NCBI GenBank assembly: GCA_020796225.1
Contig: CM036753.1
Location: 87,529,703-87,593,702 of the forward strand
DNA from: Arion vulgaris
Taxonomy: Eukaryota; Mollusca; Gastropoda; Stylommatophora; Arionidae
Direction: 5' to 3'
DNA: 64,000 bases
Shown here: positions 1 through 9,271 of the stretch, piece after piece
How the letters are laid out: each line of letters begins with the position of its first letter
How positions within the stretch are numbered: position 1 is the first letter of the stretch
Made by a program: the position numbers and the translations under genes
The notes under the pieces: generated by a model
Told to the model about the DNA's origin: nothing
Databases searched by the model: none
Seen by the model: only the letters and a program-made list of their open reading frames with translations

Positions 1-621
1 AAGAGACCACTCAAAGACGAACACCTAAACTCACGTCAAAGAGATCACTCAAAGACGAACACCTAAACTCACGTCAAAGAGACCACTCAAAGACGAACAC
101 CTAAACTCACGTCAAAGAGACCACTCAAAGACGAACACAAAACTCACGTCAAAGAGATCACTCAAAGACGAACACCTAAACTCACGTCAAAGAGACCACT
201 CAAAGACGAACACCTAAACTCACGTCAAAGAGACCACTCAAAGACGAACACCTAAACTCACGTCAAAGAGACCACTCAAAGACGAACACCTAAACTCACG
301 TCAAAGAGACCACTCAAAGACGAACACCTAAACTCACGTCAAAGAGACCACTCAAAGACGAACACCTAAACTCACGTCAAAGAGACCACTCAAAGACGAA
401 CACCTAAACTCACGTCAAAGAGACCACTCAAAGACGAACACCTAAACTCACGTCAAAGAGACCACTCAAAGACGAACACCTAAACTCACGTCAAAGAGAC
501 CACTCAAAGACGAACACCTAAACTCACGTCAAAGAGACCACTCAAAGACGAACACCTAAACTCACGTCAAAGAGACCACTCAAAGACGAACACCTAAACT
601 CACGTCAAAGAGACCACTCAA
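1..621. repeat. 38-bp minisatellite, truncated by window edge
   Basis: About 16 head-to-tail copies of a 38-bp unit beginning aaagagaccactcaaagacg. The spacing of the shared cgtc motif (positions 37, 75 and so on) gives the period. Copies are nearly identical; variants are gatcac for gaccac and one copy lacking ccta near 140. The array breaks off at about 621 into single-copy DNA and runs off the left edge, so its full length is unknown. No gene is seen in it. Confidence 0.95.
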
Positions 622-722
622 TAATAATTTCAAAGTTCAACCCCAGAAGACCTGACAAGAACTATCACAATAATAATTATGAATAATGTAAGAAACATAC
701 GTTGTACATGTCAAAACTATAT

Positions 723-1503
723 CGTAGGAACACAACCGAACAATGCTCTGGCGTAGGAACACAACCGAACAATGCTCTGGCGTAGGAACACAACCGAACA
801 ATGTTCTGGCGTAGGAACACAACCGAACAATGTTCTGGCGTAGGAACACAACCGAACAATGCTCTGGCGTAGGAACACAACGAACAATGCCTGGCGTAGG
901 AACACAACCGAACAATGCTCTGGCGTAGGAACACAACCGAACAATGCTCTGGCGTAGGAACACAACCGAACAATGCTCTGGCGTAGGAACACAACCGAAC
1001 AATGCTCTGGCGTAGGAACACAACCGAACAATGCTCTGGCGTAGGAACACAACCGAACAATGCTCTGGCGTAGGAACACAACCGAACAATGCTCTGGCGT
1101 AGGAACACAACCGAACAATGCTCTGGCGTAGGAACACAACCGAACAATGTTCTGGCGTAGGAACACAACCGAACAATGTTCTGGCGTAGGAACACAACCG
1201 AACAATGCTCTGGCGTAGGAACACAACCGAACAATGTTCTGGCGTAGGAACACAACCGAACAATGCTCTGGCGTAGGAACACAACCGAACAATGCTCTGG
1301 CGTAGGAACACAACCGAACAATGTTCTGGCGTAGGAACACAACCGAACAATGCTCTGGCGTAGGAACACAACCGAACAATGCTCTGGCGTAGAGACACAA
1401 CCGAACAATGTTCTGGCGTAGGAACACAACCGAACAATGTTCTGGCGTAGGAACACAACCGAACAATGTTCTGGCATAGGAACACAACCGAACAATGTTC
1501 TGG
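723..1503. repeat. 29-bp minisatellite upstream of receptor 1
   Basis: About 27 copies of a 29-bp unit containing gtaggaacacaaccgaacaa, with a c/t variant in the ctctgg/ttctgg part. The unit has no stop codon in any of the three minus-strand frames, so three long overlapping minus ORFs appear, all made of the same permuted 29-residue repeat. I regard these as artefacts of the repeat. The array sits about 250 bp upstream of the receptor-1 start codon. The matching place upstream of receptor 2 (about 15711-15745) has a single diverged unit. Confidence 0.95.
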
Positions 1504-1724
1504 ATGGCAGAGATAAGAACACATAGTTTGTTGATTTCGAAAACTCGCTGTCTTTTAAATTTATTTATGACCACCTCAAAAAAAAAAAATAGTCATTATT
1601 ATCATACAAGTTGCCATAAAAAAAAAATATTCATAGTCAAAATTAACATACAAGTTGCCATAAACAAAACTATGTTTGATTTGTTTCTAGAAAGTGGTTT
1701 ATGTTTTGAATTGTGATTCAGTGT

Positions 1725-1738
1725 GTCTTTTCTTTCAG
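1725..1738 (+). other. Probable 3' splice acceptor in the 5' UTR of receptor 1
   Basis: A pyrimidine-rich tract (tgtgtcttttctttcag) ends in AG at 1737-1738, 12 bases before the ATG at 1751. The same arrangement occurs before receptor 2. A 5' UTR intron directly before a single coding exon is the simplest reading. Confidence 0.6.
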
Positions 1739-1750
1739 GCAAAAACCAAA

Positions 1751-2834
1751 ATGAATAATACTTTGGTTTTGAAATACAAGAGTGCTGATTGCTTGCCACT
1801 AAAAGAGTCTTGTCTCCTTGAAGACGATGTGCATGAATTCAACTCACTTCTTGGTACTGATGCACGAGAGATATCAAGAGTGATGAATTATATTGTTATT
1901 TGCACAATTATAGCTGTATTCGGTATCGTCACAAACGTAATTAACATGCGAGTGTTTTCCAAACAAGGATACGATAATACAATGAATATCAGTTTATCTG
2001 GAATCGCAATATCAGATTTGTGTACATTGGTATCTATGATTTGGTTCGCAATATGTGCCAATCCTTTGTTTGACAACGTCCACACATATGTTGCTTTCTC
2101 AGAGATTATGTACTTAACCGCTGCATGGCCTCACTGTCTGTTTGCTCGTATAACTTGTATTATTACAGTTTTCATCACTTTAGAAAGATGTTTGTGTGTG
2201 GCCATTCCTTTGAAAATCAAAAACGTTATAACAAAAACAAGAACTACTGTTATTGTTAGTCTTCTATTTCTAAGTCAACTACTTTCATCCATTCCAACGT
2301 ACTACACAACATACATCGACTGGAAATTCTTTCCGAATAAAAATAGATCTATGATGGGTCTTCATCGCATTAAAACAGGAACATGTTGACACCATCAGTT
2401 ATTTTCTGCAAGCAGTAATGCAAGCTGGTTCATTTATTCTCCTGATATTATTTACTCTTGCTTTGTTGATAAATCTGAACAGGCAAACAAAATGGCGTAA
2501 AACGTCAACGTCTTCTGATTCACGAAAAGAGTCAATCTCAGCAAGAGAGAAAAAGTTGGTGAGAATGGTATTTTTAATAGCGTTGATTCTAATAATTTGT
2601 TTCACGCCAGGATTGATCTGTTTTACTGCAATGGCTTTAGTACCAGAGCTTATAGTAGGGGGACAATATGATAATTTGTTTTGGGTAGTTTGGTCATTCC
2701 CATTTATGTTTCAGACAGTGAACTCAAGCGTGAATATATTCGTGTACTACACAATGAGCTCTAAATATAGAGATACATTTAATGAAATGTTTGTAAGATG
2801 TCGAAAACTGGTGAATGTTACCAAGAAAACATAA
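1751..2834 (+). pseudogene. Chemosensory-receptor-like class A GPCR, copy 1, frameshifted
   Basis: Rhodopsin-class seven-TM receptor resembling candidate chemoreceptors of gastropods; the ligand is unknown. The start is taken as ATG 1751 (context ccaaaATGA) right after a splice acceptor, giving 212 residues to a stop at 2389. Visible: N-terminal NNT glycosylation sequon; TM1 about 45-67 with GIVTN; TM2 about 78-102 with SDL; TM3 about 128-150 with Cys129 and ERC (145-147) in place of DRY; TM4 about 163-182. The frame then breaks between about 2364 and 2400. The stretch from RI to LQA is 34 nt here against 36 nt in receptor 3, so 2 nt are missing. The other frame resumes with TM5, a basic third loop, TM6 with CFTP, and TM7 with NIFVYY, ending at TAA 2832-2834. 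Either a pseudogene or an uncorrected sequence error. Closest relative is copy 2. Confidence 0.8.
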
Positions 2835-2875
2835 TGTGATCAGTGAAGAATGTAGTTACCAATCATTTATTTAAT

Positions 2876-3072
2876 TATTAATTTCCCGATCCAGAAGGAC
2901 TTGGGCTTTTAGCTCTTCGGCTCGGTGCCATGCACATCGTAACCCTTCGGTTCGGTGCGACGAACACCGTAAATCTGGAGAACCTGTCGCTTTTTTGCCA
3001 GCCCGCGAAATTGAACCGCACTCGCAAGGGCTTGTCAAAAGCACTACGAACACGCTGGACAGGCGGGCGGCA
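2876..3072 (-). mobile_element. tRNA-derived SINE, family A (copy 1, decayed)
   Basis: Matches the SINE family also present at about 30510, 39440, 44430, 44790 and 63624. On the minus strand a tRNA-like head with a degraded B box (gttcaattt) leads into a body that includes the complements of ggttcggtgc and gatccagaag, ending at an A-rich tail (T-rich on the plus strand at about 2876-2886). It lies 40 bp after the receptor-1 stop codon and is absent from the same place after receptor 2. No clear target-site duplication is seen. Confidence 0.8.
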
Positions 3073-3242
3073 ATATTACATAAATAATGACTGACTATAA
3101 CATATCTACGCCATTGGTGTTGATGACATATGCTGATGAACAGTAAACATATTACATAAATAATGACTGACTATAACATAAATTATTATATAGATTATGT
3201 TTACTGTTCATCAGCATGTGTCATCAACACCAATGGCGTAGA
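3073..3242. repeat. Inverted duplication with interleaved 32-bp direct repeat
   Basis: Arms at 3105-3150 and 3197-3242 are reverse complements over 46 bp with one mismatch. A 32-bp sequence starting atattacataaataatgact occurs exactly at 3073-3104 and again at 3149-3180, so the left arm lies between the two direct copies. The right arm resembles the receptor-2 3' flank at about 17094-17140, so the right arm is ancestral and the left arm is a new inverted copy. Confidence 0.9.
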
Positions 3243-4140
3243 CGATTAATTAATTATCTGCTCACATATTTGTCCTTGAGAACGTTAGTGCTTCAAATGT
3301 TTTCTGTTTAATCGCTTGTCATTTTGTTTCATATATTCCCCTTATATCGCTATATAACTTGTTGTAAAATGTGAAAAACATGTCTTTACAGTGTTTTAAA
3401 TTTCCTTCATATGTAACAATACAATTTTGTTGTCTCTCATTTACTTTAGTTAGCATATTCGTGTTAATGGTGTTCTTCTGTAATATCCTTGCATTTTATC
3501 TAAATATAACCATTTACGGTAAAACTTACAAAACTTATAATTCCACATGAATATCGTATTTAAGTATAATTTTTTTTAAATTATATCATTTTACAATAAG
3601 TAAAAACATGGTTCCATAACTATTTTGTCTATATTTTCTTGTATTTCACTGGTACTAAACTGAGGCTTAGTCCACATAGGAACCGTTTCGTCAGCAAAAT
3701 CTCTTCTGCTTTTCAGATGTCATCTTAGGACTGGATCATATATACAAGAAGTGGTCGAAAATAGACAAGGTAGATTGTATACATTGTTTTAACAAAATTC
3801 TTGAGCTTCACGGGTCTCCCGCATGGCATCCAAGCATCTAAGACATTCCGCCATTACCAGACGTGCTGAAGTGCCAATAAAATGCGTCAAATATTAGCGT
3901 AACGTGACTTCATGATCGCTTTAACATGTGACCGTAAAGTGAAAACATGGATACAACCTATCGGTTTTTAACTTCTCATGACCATTTTGTAAAGTCGGAA
4001 TTTAGATATAGAGACAAACCAATAGTCAAGTTTTGTAATTTTTACATTTTCCCATCTATGAAAGCTACCCTCTTGCCAAATTTCAAGTCCGTTGGATGTC
4101 CAGATATCTTGAAACAACGAGAACAGGCACACACACAATT
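3243..4140. other. AT-rich region without recognised gene
   Basis: Nothing coding or repetitive could be recognised. There are short A and T runs and possible polyadenylation hexamers, but no convincing ORF. It is probably the remaining 3' flank of receptor 1 plus intergenic DNA. Confidence 0.5.
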
Positions 4141-4142
4141 TC

Positions 4143-4243
4143 ATTACGGTTAGTTTATATATATGTATATATATATATGTATTTATATTTATGTATATAT
4201 AGATGACAGACAGATAGACAGACAGATAGACAGATAGATAGAT
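4143..4243. repeat. (TA)n followed by (GACA/GATA)n microsatellite
   Basis: Alternating TA/TATG from about 4155 to 4200, then gacagacagatagacagac-type tetranucleotide repeats to about 4240. It directly precedes a LINE fragment. Confidence 0.9.
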
Positions 4244-4500
4244 CTCCGTACCGGCCACAACAAGCTCCGTGCCCACATGTTTCACAAATTTAAAATTGGC
4301 ACAACTAGCCTGTGCCCCTGCAAAAAAGGCGGACATGACGGTAGAACACGTTCTGCAAGATTGTCAACTGACAGCAGGCACAAGAACAGAAACCTGGCCT
4401 CAAAACACAGAGCTTCGCGAGATGCTGTACGGAGGAACGGAGTACCTTAAAAGCACAGTAAAATTCATGATAAAAGTTGGTTCATCAGCCTAGGCTGGGA
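4236..4500 (+). mobile_element. LINE 3' fragment: polyprotein C-terminal Cys motif
   Basis: The translation gives RTGHNKLRAHMFHKFKIG then, after a frame change near 4320, CPC/ADMTVEHVLQDC and TETWPQNTELREMLYGG. This is the pattern found at the very C-terminus of some invertebrate LINE polyproteins (a zinc-knuckle-like CxC...H...C block, with a LREKLYG-type motif). It ends in (GA)n and (GATA)n microsatellite at 4505-4550, a plausible 3' tail. It is truncated at the 5' end and frameshifted, hence dead. No host function. Confidence 0.7.
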
Positions 4501-4504
4501 TCAC

Positions 4505-4551
4505 GAGAGAGAGAGAGATAGATAGATAGATGATAGATATAGATAGATGTA
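4505..4551. repeat. (GA)n/(GATA)n microsatellite
   Basis: gagagagagagagatagatagatagat and related GATA repeats, immediately after the LINE fragment and probably derived from its 3' tail. Confidence 0.85.
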
Positions 4552-4929
4552 TAGATAATCCAAAATATATCGTGGCTTGCAGCTGTTGACAGATAGATAT
4601 ACTTCTTGGGACAAAATAACAAATATAAAAACAATTTCTTGAGCGTGTAATGGGAAAGGGATATTAGGGGCACATACTGACAACTTGCAAAAGCAAAAAT
4701 ACTTAGAGACGGGACAGAGGACGACAAAGAAACACTTTCTAACAGTCTAACTTTATGACACGAAAGATAGTTAACCGAACTGATAGTCACTACTCAGGAC
4801 ATGAGGTTCTACGATCACCATCATACGACACTTAATAATGCTGATAAATGAGATTGAATTGTAGTTTAACAAATGAATGTAGATACACAAAGTCGACGTT
4901 TCTGGCCCAAACATGTTTTTTTTTCAAAA

Positions 4930-5455
4930 CAAGAACAAACAGACAAAGACACAAGGAAGAAAAAGTTACAAATGAGGTCTGTAGTATGTACACTAAGTGT
5001 ATGCATATTACCAGTGGCAATGTATGGATGTGAAACATAACCATTTAGCAAGTCAATGGAAAAGCATACTTGTACTGATATGTGAATATACCTTTCACAG
5101 AAAAGTCCTCCTCATATCATGGAAATCGAAGAGAAAATAAATAGAAATAACCAAACAAGAACACAAAAGCGAAGAATATTGGCTAATGCTACCAAAAATA
5201 AAAGAATAAGAGAATTGAAGTATTTTTGAATTATAAAAAGACAAACATGCTTGGAGAAGACCGTTATGGAATGAAGCAACCAAGCAAAGAGGAGAACTGT
5301 AAGATTACGAGGATGATGGATTCAGGATGTAACTGGTAGTATGGACATGAGTGCTGCAGAGGCGGGAAATCTGGCCTATGAGACAGAGAAAGTCAGATGG
5401 ACTGTTAAGGTGGCAAAGTCCTGTTCAAGACAAGCTATTGAACGATGCTGAGCTC
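4930..5455 (+). mobile_element. LINE family C, 3' fragment (copy 1)
   Basis: Decayed 3' end of a non-LTR retrotransposon. Visible translated pieces are LSVCILPVAMYGCET (the YGCE block after the RT thumb), RRILANATKNKRIRELKYF and WIQDVTGSMDMSAAEAGNLAYE, and the 3' end ...tggcaaagtcctgttcaagacaagcta. Stops and frameshifts occur throughout. The same 3' end recurs at 20.1-20.4, 22.46-22.8 (minus), 23.34-23.52, 55.18-55.41 and 60.63-60.82 kb. Confidence 0.8.
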
Positions 5456-5539
5456 GTACACCGAAAAAAACATAGTGAACAATAAAAACATTAAATTACA
5501 TACTTACAGTTCGCAACATACACAAAATAATAGCGACTA

Positions 5540-5811
5540 AACAAACATCATCATCATCAAGGTGTGTATCTTTTATAGGACGTTGCTCTCTTTGCAGTGT
5601 AGCTAAAATTAACTCTGTATCTAGCCAGTTCACCCACTTCACAGATGCTTATTCATGGCTTCTTTAATATCTTGTAGCCATCTTCTTCTTGCTCTCCCTC
5701 TGCATCTGCGCCCTGGGACCCTGCCCTCCAATATTGTTCTCTCTAGGCCATCGTGACGCTTGATGTGACCAAAGTATAACATTTTTCTGTATAGTATATT
5801 TTTTATCAGCC
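5540..5811 (-). mobile_element. LINE family D, 3' part (interrupted copy)
   Basis: The minus strand shows the C-terminal RT-polyprotein pattern seen at 21.1-21.54 kb (GRVPGRR, R-rich block, RWLQDIKEAMN). The 3' end reads aacgtcctat followed by a (GATGAT)-type tail at the left. Its 5' continuation lies at 6264-6480; the two parts are separated by a later insertion of another LINE at 5812-6263. Confidence 0.8.
5802..5811. repeat. Target-site duplication, left copy
   Basis: tttatcagcc here is repeated exactly at 6264-6273. Both lie at the same point of the LINE-D coding sequence (GGCTGATAAA on the minus strand), so this is the duplicated target of the insertion between them. Confidence 0.8.
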
Positions 5812-6263
5812 TGGTTATTGGTTATTGGTTACTAATCTGACGTCATTAAAATCCGGGCAGACCTATAGGTGCTCATTATCCCCCAACAGATATCGAAGAG
5901 TATGCATACTGATGGTTTCAGTGGCTCGCTGATTAAACATACCTCTCACTCTGCCTCTCAGGCGTCCAGTTCGACTTGTACAACGGGTAACTCCAAACTG
6001 CCTAAATCGCTTGATCAATTCAACATCGATTTTAGTGTCCTCATCCAACAGACAGTTGCGAAGAAACCGAGGAATATCCCCCTTATCCATCTTCAACTCC
6101 CCAACAATCGATGCTGTTGATGCAAGCATGTCCGCTCTCTCATTACCGTAAACACCCGCATGCCCAGGACAGTATATCCACGTAGCTTCTGGAGGTTAGA
6201 AACCTATAGACGACATCCACTCATACCGAAACTGCCCTTCTGGATCTTGTGAAGCATCGATTG
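5812..6263 (-). mobile_element. 5'-truncated LINE with RNase H domain, inserted in LINE D
   Basis: On the minus strand, 6195 to 5863 reads ATWIYCPGHAGVYGNERADM, the C-terminal part of an RNase H domain (WxxGHxGxxGNExAD), followed by a long open stretch with RFLRNCLLDEDTKIDVEL, TGRLRGRVRGMFNQRATETI and HTLRYLLGDNEHL before a stop. Such a tail follows RNase H in some LINE polyproteins. At the left (3') end there is a short (AATAACC)n tail (ctggttattggttattggtt on the plus strand). The insertion is flanked by 10-bp direct repeats at 5802-5811 and 6264-6273. The reading frame is intact over this piece, which suggests a fairly recent insertion. Confidence 0.85.
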
Positions 6264-6480
6264 TTTATCAGCCAATTGCCTTTAACATTCAGTTCTTTCA
6301 GGACATCAGTGTTCTGTCCATGATATTCGTAGGATCTTTCTGTAGCATTTCGTTTCGAAGGACTGGATTTTCGTTCGTATTGTTTGTGTAATGGTCCATG
6401 AAAGAAATATACCGCAAAGTAATCACAAAATGAAAATAATTCAGTCTTGTCTGCTGAGATACCCAAATGAATGTAAACTC
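6264..6480 (-). mobile_element. LINE family D, 5' part of the interrupted copy
   Basis: The minus-strand translation contains KRNATERSYEYHG, NTDVLKELNVKGNWLINN, matching the copy at 21200-21310 (RILRIPWTE, DVLKELNVK, ELADKQ). The piece joins 5540-5811 after removal of the RNase H insertion. It is frameshifted. Confidence 0.75.
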
Positions 6481-8283
6481 ATCTGATCAGGAAGACGTTG
6501 ACCAAGCTGGTCTGAAGAATGCAATCAATGAAATACATATGAATAAGGGGGGAGAAATAAACTGAGAAGTGATTATGGGTGTAACAATGGAAAAATGTCC
6601 AAGAGCGTGGTTCTTACATGTATAGGGAACGAGAAAAGTGATTTATAAGTGAATTGAGGTCAAAGCACAGTGCTCTAAAACACATTGTTGAAAGAGAGAG
6701 AGAGCAGTGGTTCTTAAATATATTGTGGAAAGAGATGTGTAGTTTGTAAAAATAAAAGTGAAGTGTTTGAAATAATCCGTGACATAATGACATCGTTTAT
6801 AAGGTTGAGGATGGAGGTATTGAAAGATGATGTATACTGTATCAAATCAATATATCAATATATGTAAAAGAAAAATATCTTCTCAACAAGTTCTACATAA
6901 ATAAACAAAAGAAACTAGAAGCAATACATCTTCTCATCAAACTCTCTCAATAGACAAAAACAGCAATATAATATATTCATCCTTCCAATATTCTGACCAT
7001 AGAAACACCAGCAAGAATGTGTTCTCTCAACATGCTTTCTATATAAAAAAAAAAAGATAAACACTCATTGAAAATACTTGTTTTAAGGACATAAAAAAGC
7101 CATCAGAATAAATACAACATCTGAACATGCTGAAAGATTTTTTTTAAACACAAGAAGCAAGACATTCTCTGAACATGTTCACTTTAAAGTCAAGTTCAAG
7201 AAAATAAATACATTTACTCAACATGTTGTTGTTTTAGGATGTTTAGTTTATACTTGATTTTTCCTTAACGTCATTATAAAATATCAGCATATTAGAAGAC
7301 CTTAACTTGATGACAATAGTTCTCCCAATCGGCACCACTAATCAACCTTGTATCAGCTTCTTATTAGTCCCGCTGAGACTCTTGTAAACTCTCCGGAAAA
7401 CACAGGCCTAATACAACCAAATCACATTTCTTCCACAAAATAAATATATACCATTACTTTTGTCATTTTACCCTCACTTGGCGAATTAATGACTTTTTCT
7501 GATCTCGTGTGTTATTATTTGGTAATTACCTAGCACTTTATATTTGATTAGTTTGTTTTTCTCAACAGTTGATGCCTCAAGCGAGATATAGTGTTAGCTA
7601 ATACTTATAGTTTAATGACATCAGGTCTTTATCAGACTTTATTGTATGATTTTGTTTCTAATACAGCTCTTAGCGTAAGATTGAAGAATAATTGTAGAGG
7701 TCTCAATCGTGACTAATACATAATAATAAATCCATATTTAATTCACAGTAATGAGTGGATAGAGAAACGTGATATAGAAAGAAATAATTGTAATCTAGTT
7801 AAAGATAATTGTTTGTTAGTGCAACTTTATCCTGACACACTGCGATTCCAAAACATGAAATGCAACAACGTTCAACATAAGCTAATAGGAAAATGAACGA
7901 TTAACGTACTAATCATGCTTGTACTTTAAGACAGACAAGATTAATTGTCAGTGTAACAACATGTAGAAATGCAAGAAAAGATAGCATGAAAGTTAATGAA
8001 TTTCAAATTTTAAATAAAGCATCTTTCAGTAAAAAAAATGTGTTCAATGGCACATGATTATACTTGAGGACCTGGCCAATAATATAAGTTTAAATAAAAA
8101 TCTGAACATATATTTTAGTTCTAATGATCTGGTCTTAGAATGTGAATTTGAGTATGTTATTTGTGACGTCTATAGACTGCACCTGTTGGTACGATGTTAT
8201 ATAATATATTGGTGATTGGTGTGCTGGTTCTTGATATTTTATAATTTATTGACATATGTCATCTAAGTAATTAAATGACATGT
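6481..8283. other. Gene-less AT-rich stretch
   Basis: No convincing ORF, RNA gene or known element. There are short A runs and a (GA)n run at about 6693-6702. Two imperfectly similar phrases around gtggttcttaca/gtggttcttaaa near 6610 and 6708 suggest small local duplication. I see nothing else. Confidence 0.5.
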
Positions 8284-8330
8284 GTTAGGGTTGGCATACG
8301 TCCTCATTTTTGAGGACACGTCCTCATTTC
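8284..8330 (+). mobile_element. Candidate hAT-type left terminus
   Basis: ttagggttggcatacgtcct followed by cctcatttttgaggacacgtcctcattt resembles the terminal sequences (AGGGTTGCCA...TCCTcATTTT) of ZBED-type hAT transposons. The reverse complement of a similar terminus lies at 11570-11614. No 8-bp target-site duplication could be found, so the pairing is tentative. Confidence 0.4.
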
Positions 8331-8589
8331 ACAAGTAAATCTGAGCGTCCGTAAACAATTTTGGAAATTTGTAGATTTGTTCGCAATTTTACAAGCCAAG
8401 ACGAAATTAACTCTGTCAGCGACATCATGTAGTAACTAAGTGGCAACTGAACAAAATTTGGCTTTCTAGCTTGGCACTTGAGACAAAATCTAACCTTTTT
8501 TAAAACTACTAAGAATCATTAGAGAGAACAAATAATTAATGAACATTCGAGGCTTGATTTTGATGACATGTCGGGAAAAAGTGTGAAAG

Positions 8590-9110
8590 CTTCAATCATA
8601 TTTTGATTGACACAAGTGTTGCACATACATAATTCAAAATGCTGTGATCAGTACTGAAATCTGGAGAAATGTACATTAACCTATACAAATCAAGTACCAT
8701 CATAACAAAAGTAGTGTGACTATATTGAAAACCATAAGAGTTGTGAAATCTTGCTTTCTTTCTTTTCTCCAATCTGCAGGTCTCACAGCGCGAGGATAAG
8801 AAGTGATTTCTAGAAAGAGTTTTTGTGTGCACTTCATAAACAGTGTCTTTCGTCGCTCTGTTTCTATTATCCCTAGTGTACACCATGTGGTGCCGGTCTT
8901 TTGCTTTGCATCCATTGTATCGGAGTAACATAGCTCTTTGAGGTTCACTGTCTGTTGGTAATCTGCTTATATGGCAGAACCATTTAATTTGTTGTTTCTT
9001 GATAAAGTTCAGTACTGATGTTGTACCCAATTTTTTCCTGATGTCTTCATTTCTAAACAGTGGTCTCTTCCTGTTACTCCCAGCATTCTGTGTAGACATT
9101 TATTATCTGT
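8590..9110 (-). mobile_element. LINE family A, RT C-terminal fragment
   Basis: An open minus frame (9099 to 8596, 167 residues) contains NEDIRKKLGTTSVLNFIKKQ, QIKWFCHISRLPTDSEPQRA and CETCRLEKRKKARF. The order WxGHxxRxP followed by a basic block and a DRxxW-like region is typical of LINE polyprotein C-termini, with degraded Arg/Gly positions. Related minus-strand fragments lie at 29570-29740 and 39760-39990. The open frame is probably accidental; I do not call it a host gene. Confidence 0.7.
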
Positions 9111-9271
9111 CGTGAGTAGTTTCCTTCTATCATTTAATGTCAGCTTACAGGCTTGGCACTGATAACATAATGTGGGGAGAAAGAATGTGTTGAAAAATTC
9201 TCTTTTTGTGTTTATGGTGAGAAGTACTCTGAAATCCTTAAGATATCACAGTTTTTCTTTGCTATTCCAGA

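Noticed and set aside
1..621. Possible CRISPR array
   Set aside because: Direct tandem repeats without spacers in a eukaryotic genome.
637..1574. Three long overlapping minus-strand ORFs of 280-295 codons
   Set aside because: They are the 29-bp tandem repeat read in three frames, with no start context, no domain and identical peptide in each frame.
1888..2085. ORFs antisense to the receptors (also 16083-16280, 26409-26843, 41963-42421)
   Set aside because: Shadows of receptor coding sequence; the conserved motifs are on the plus strand.
8596..9099. 167-codon minus ORF as a host gene
   Set aside because: The pattern is a LINE RT C-terminus and other decayed copies exist in the window.
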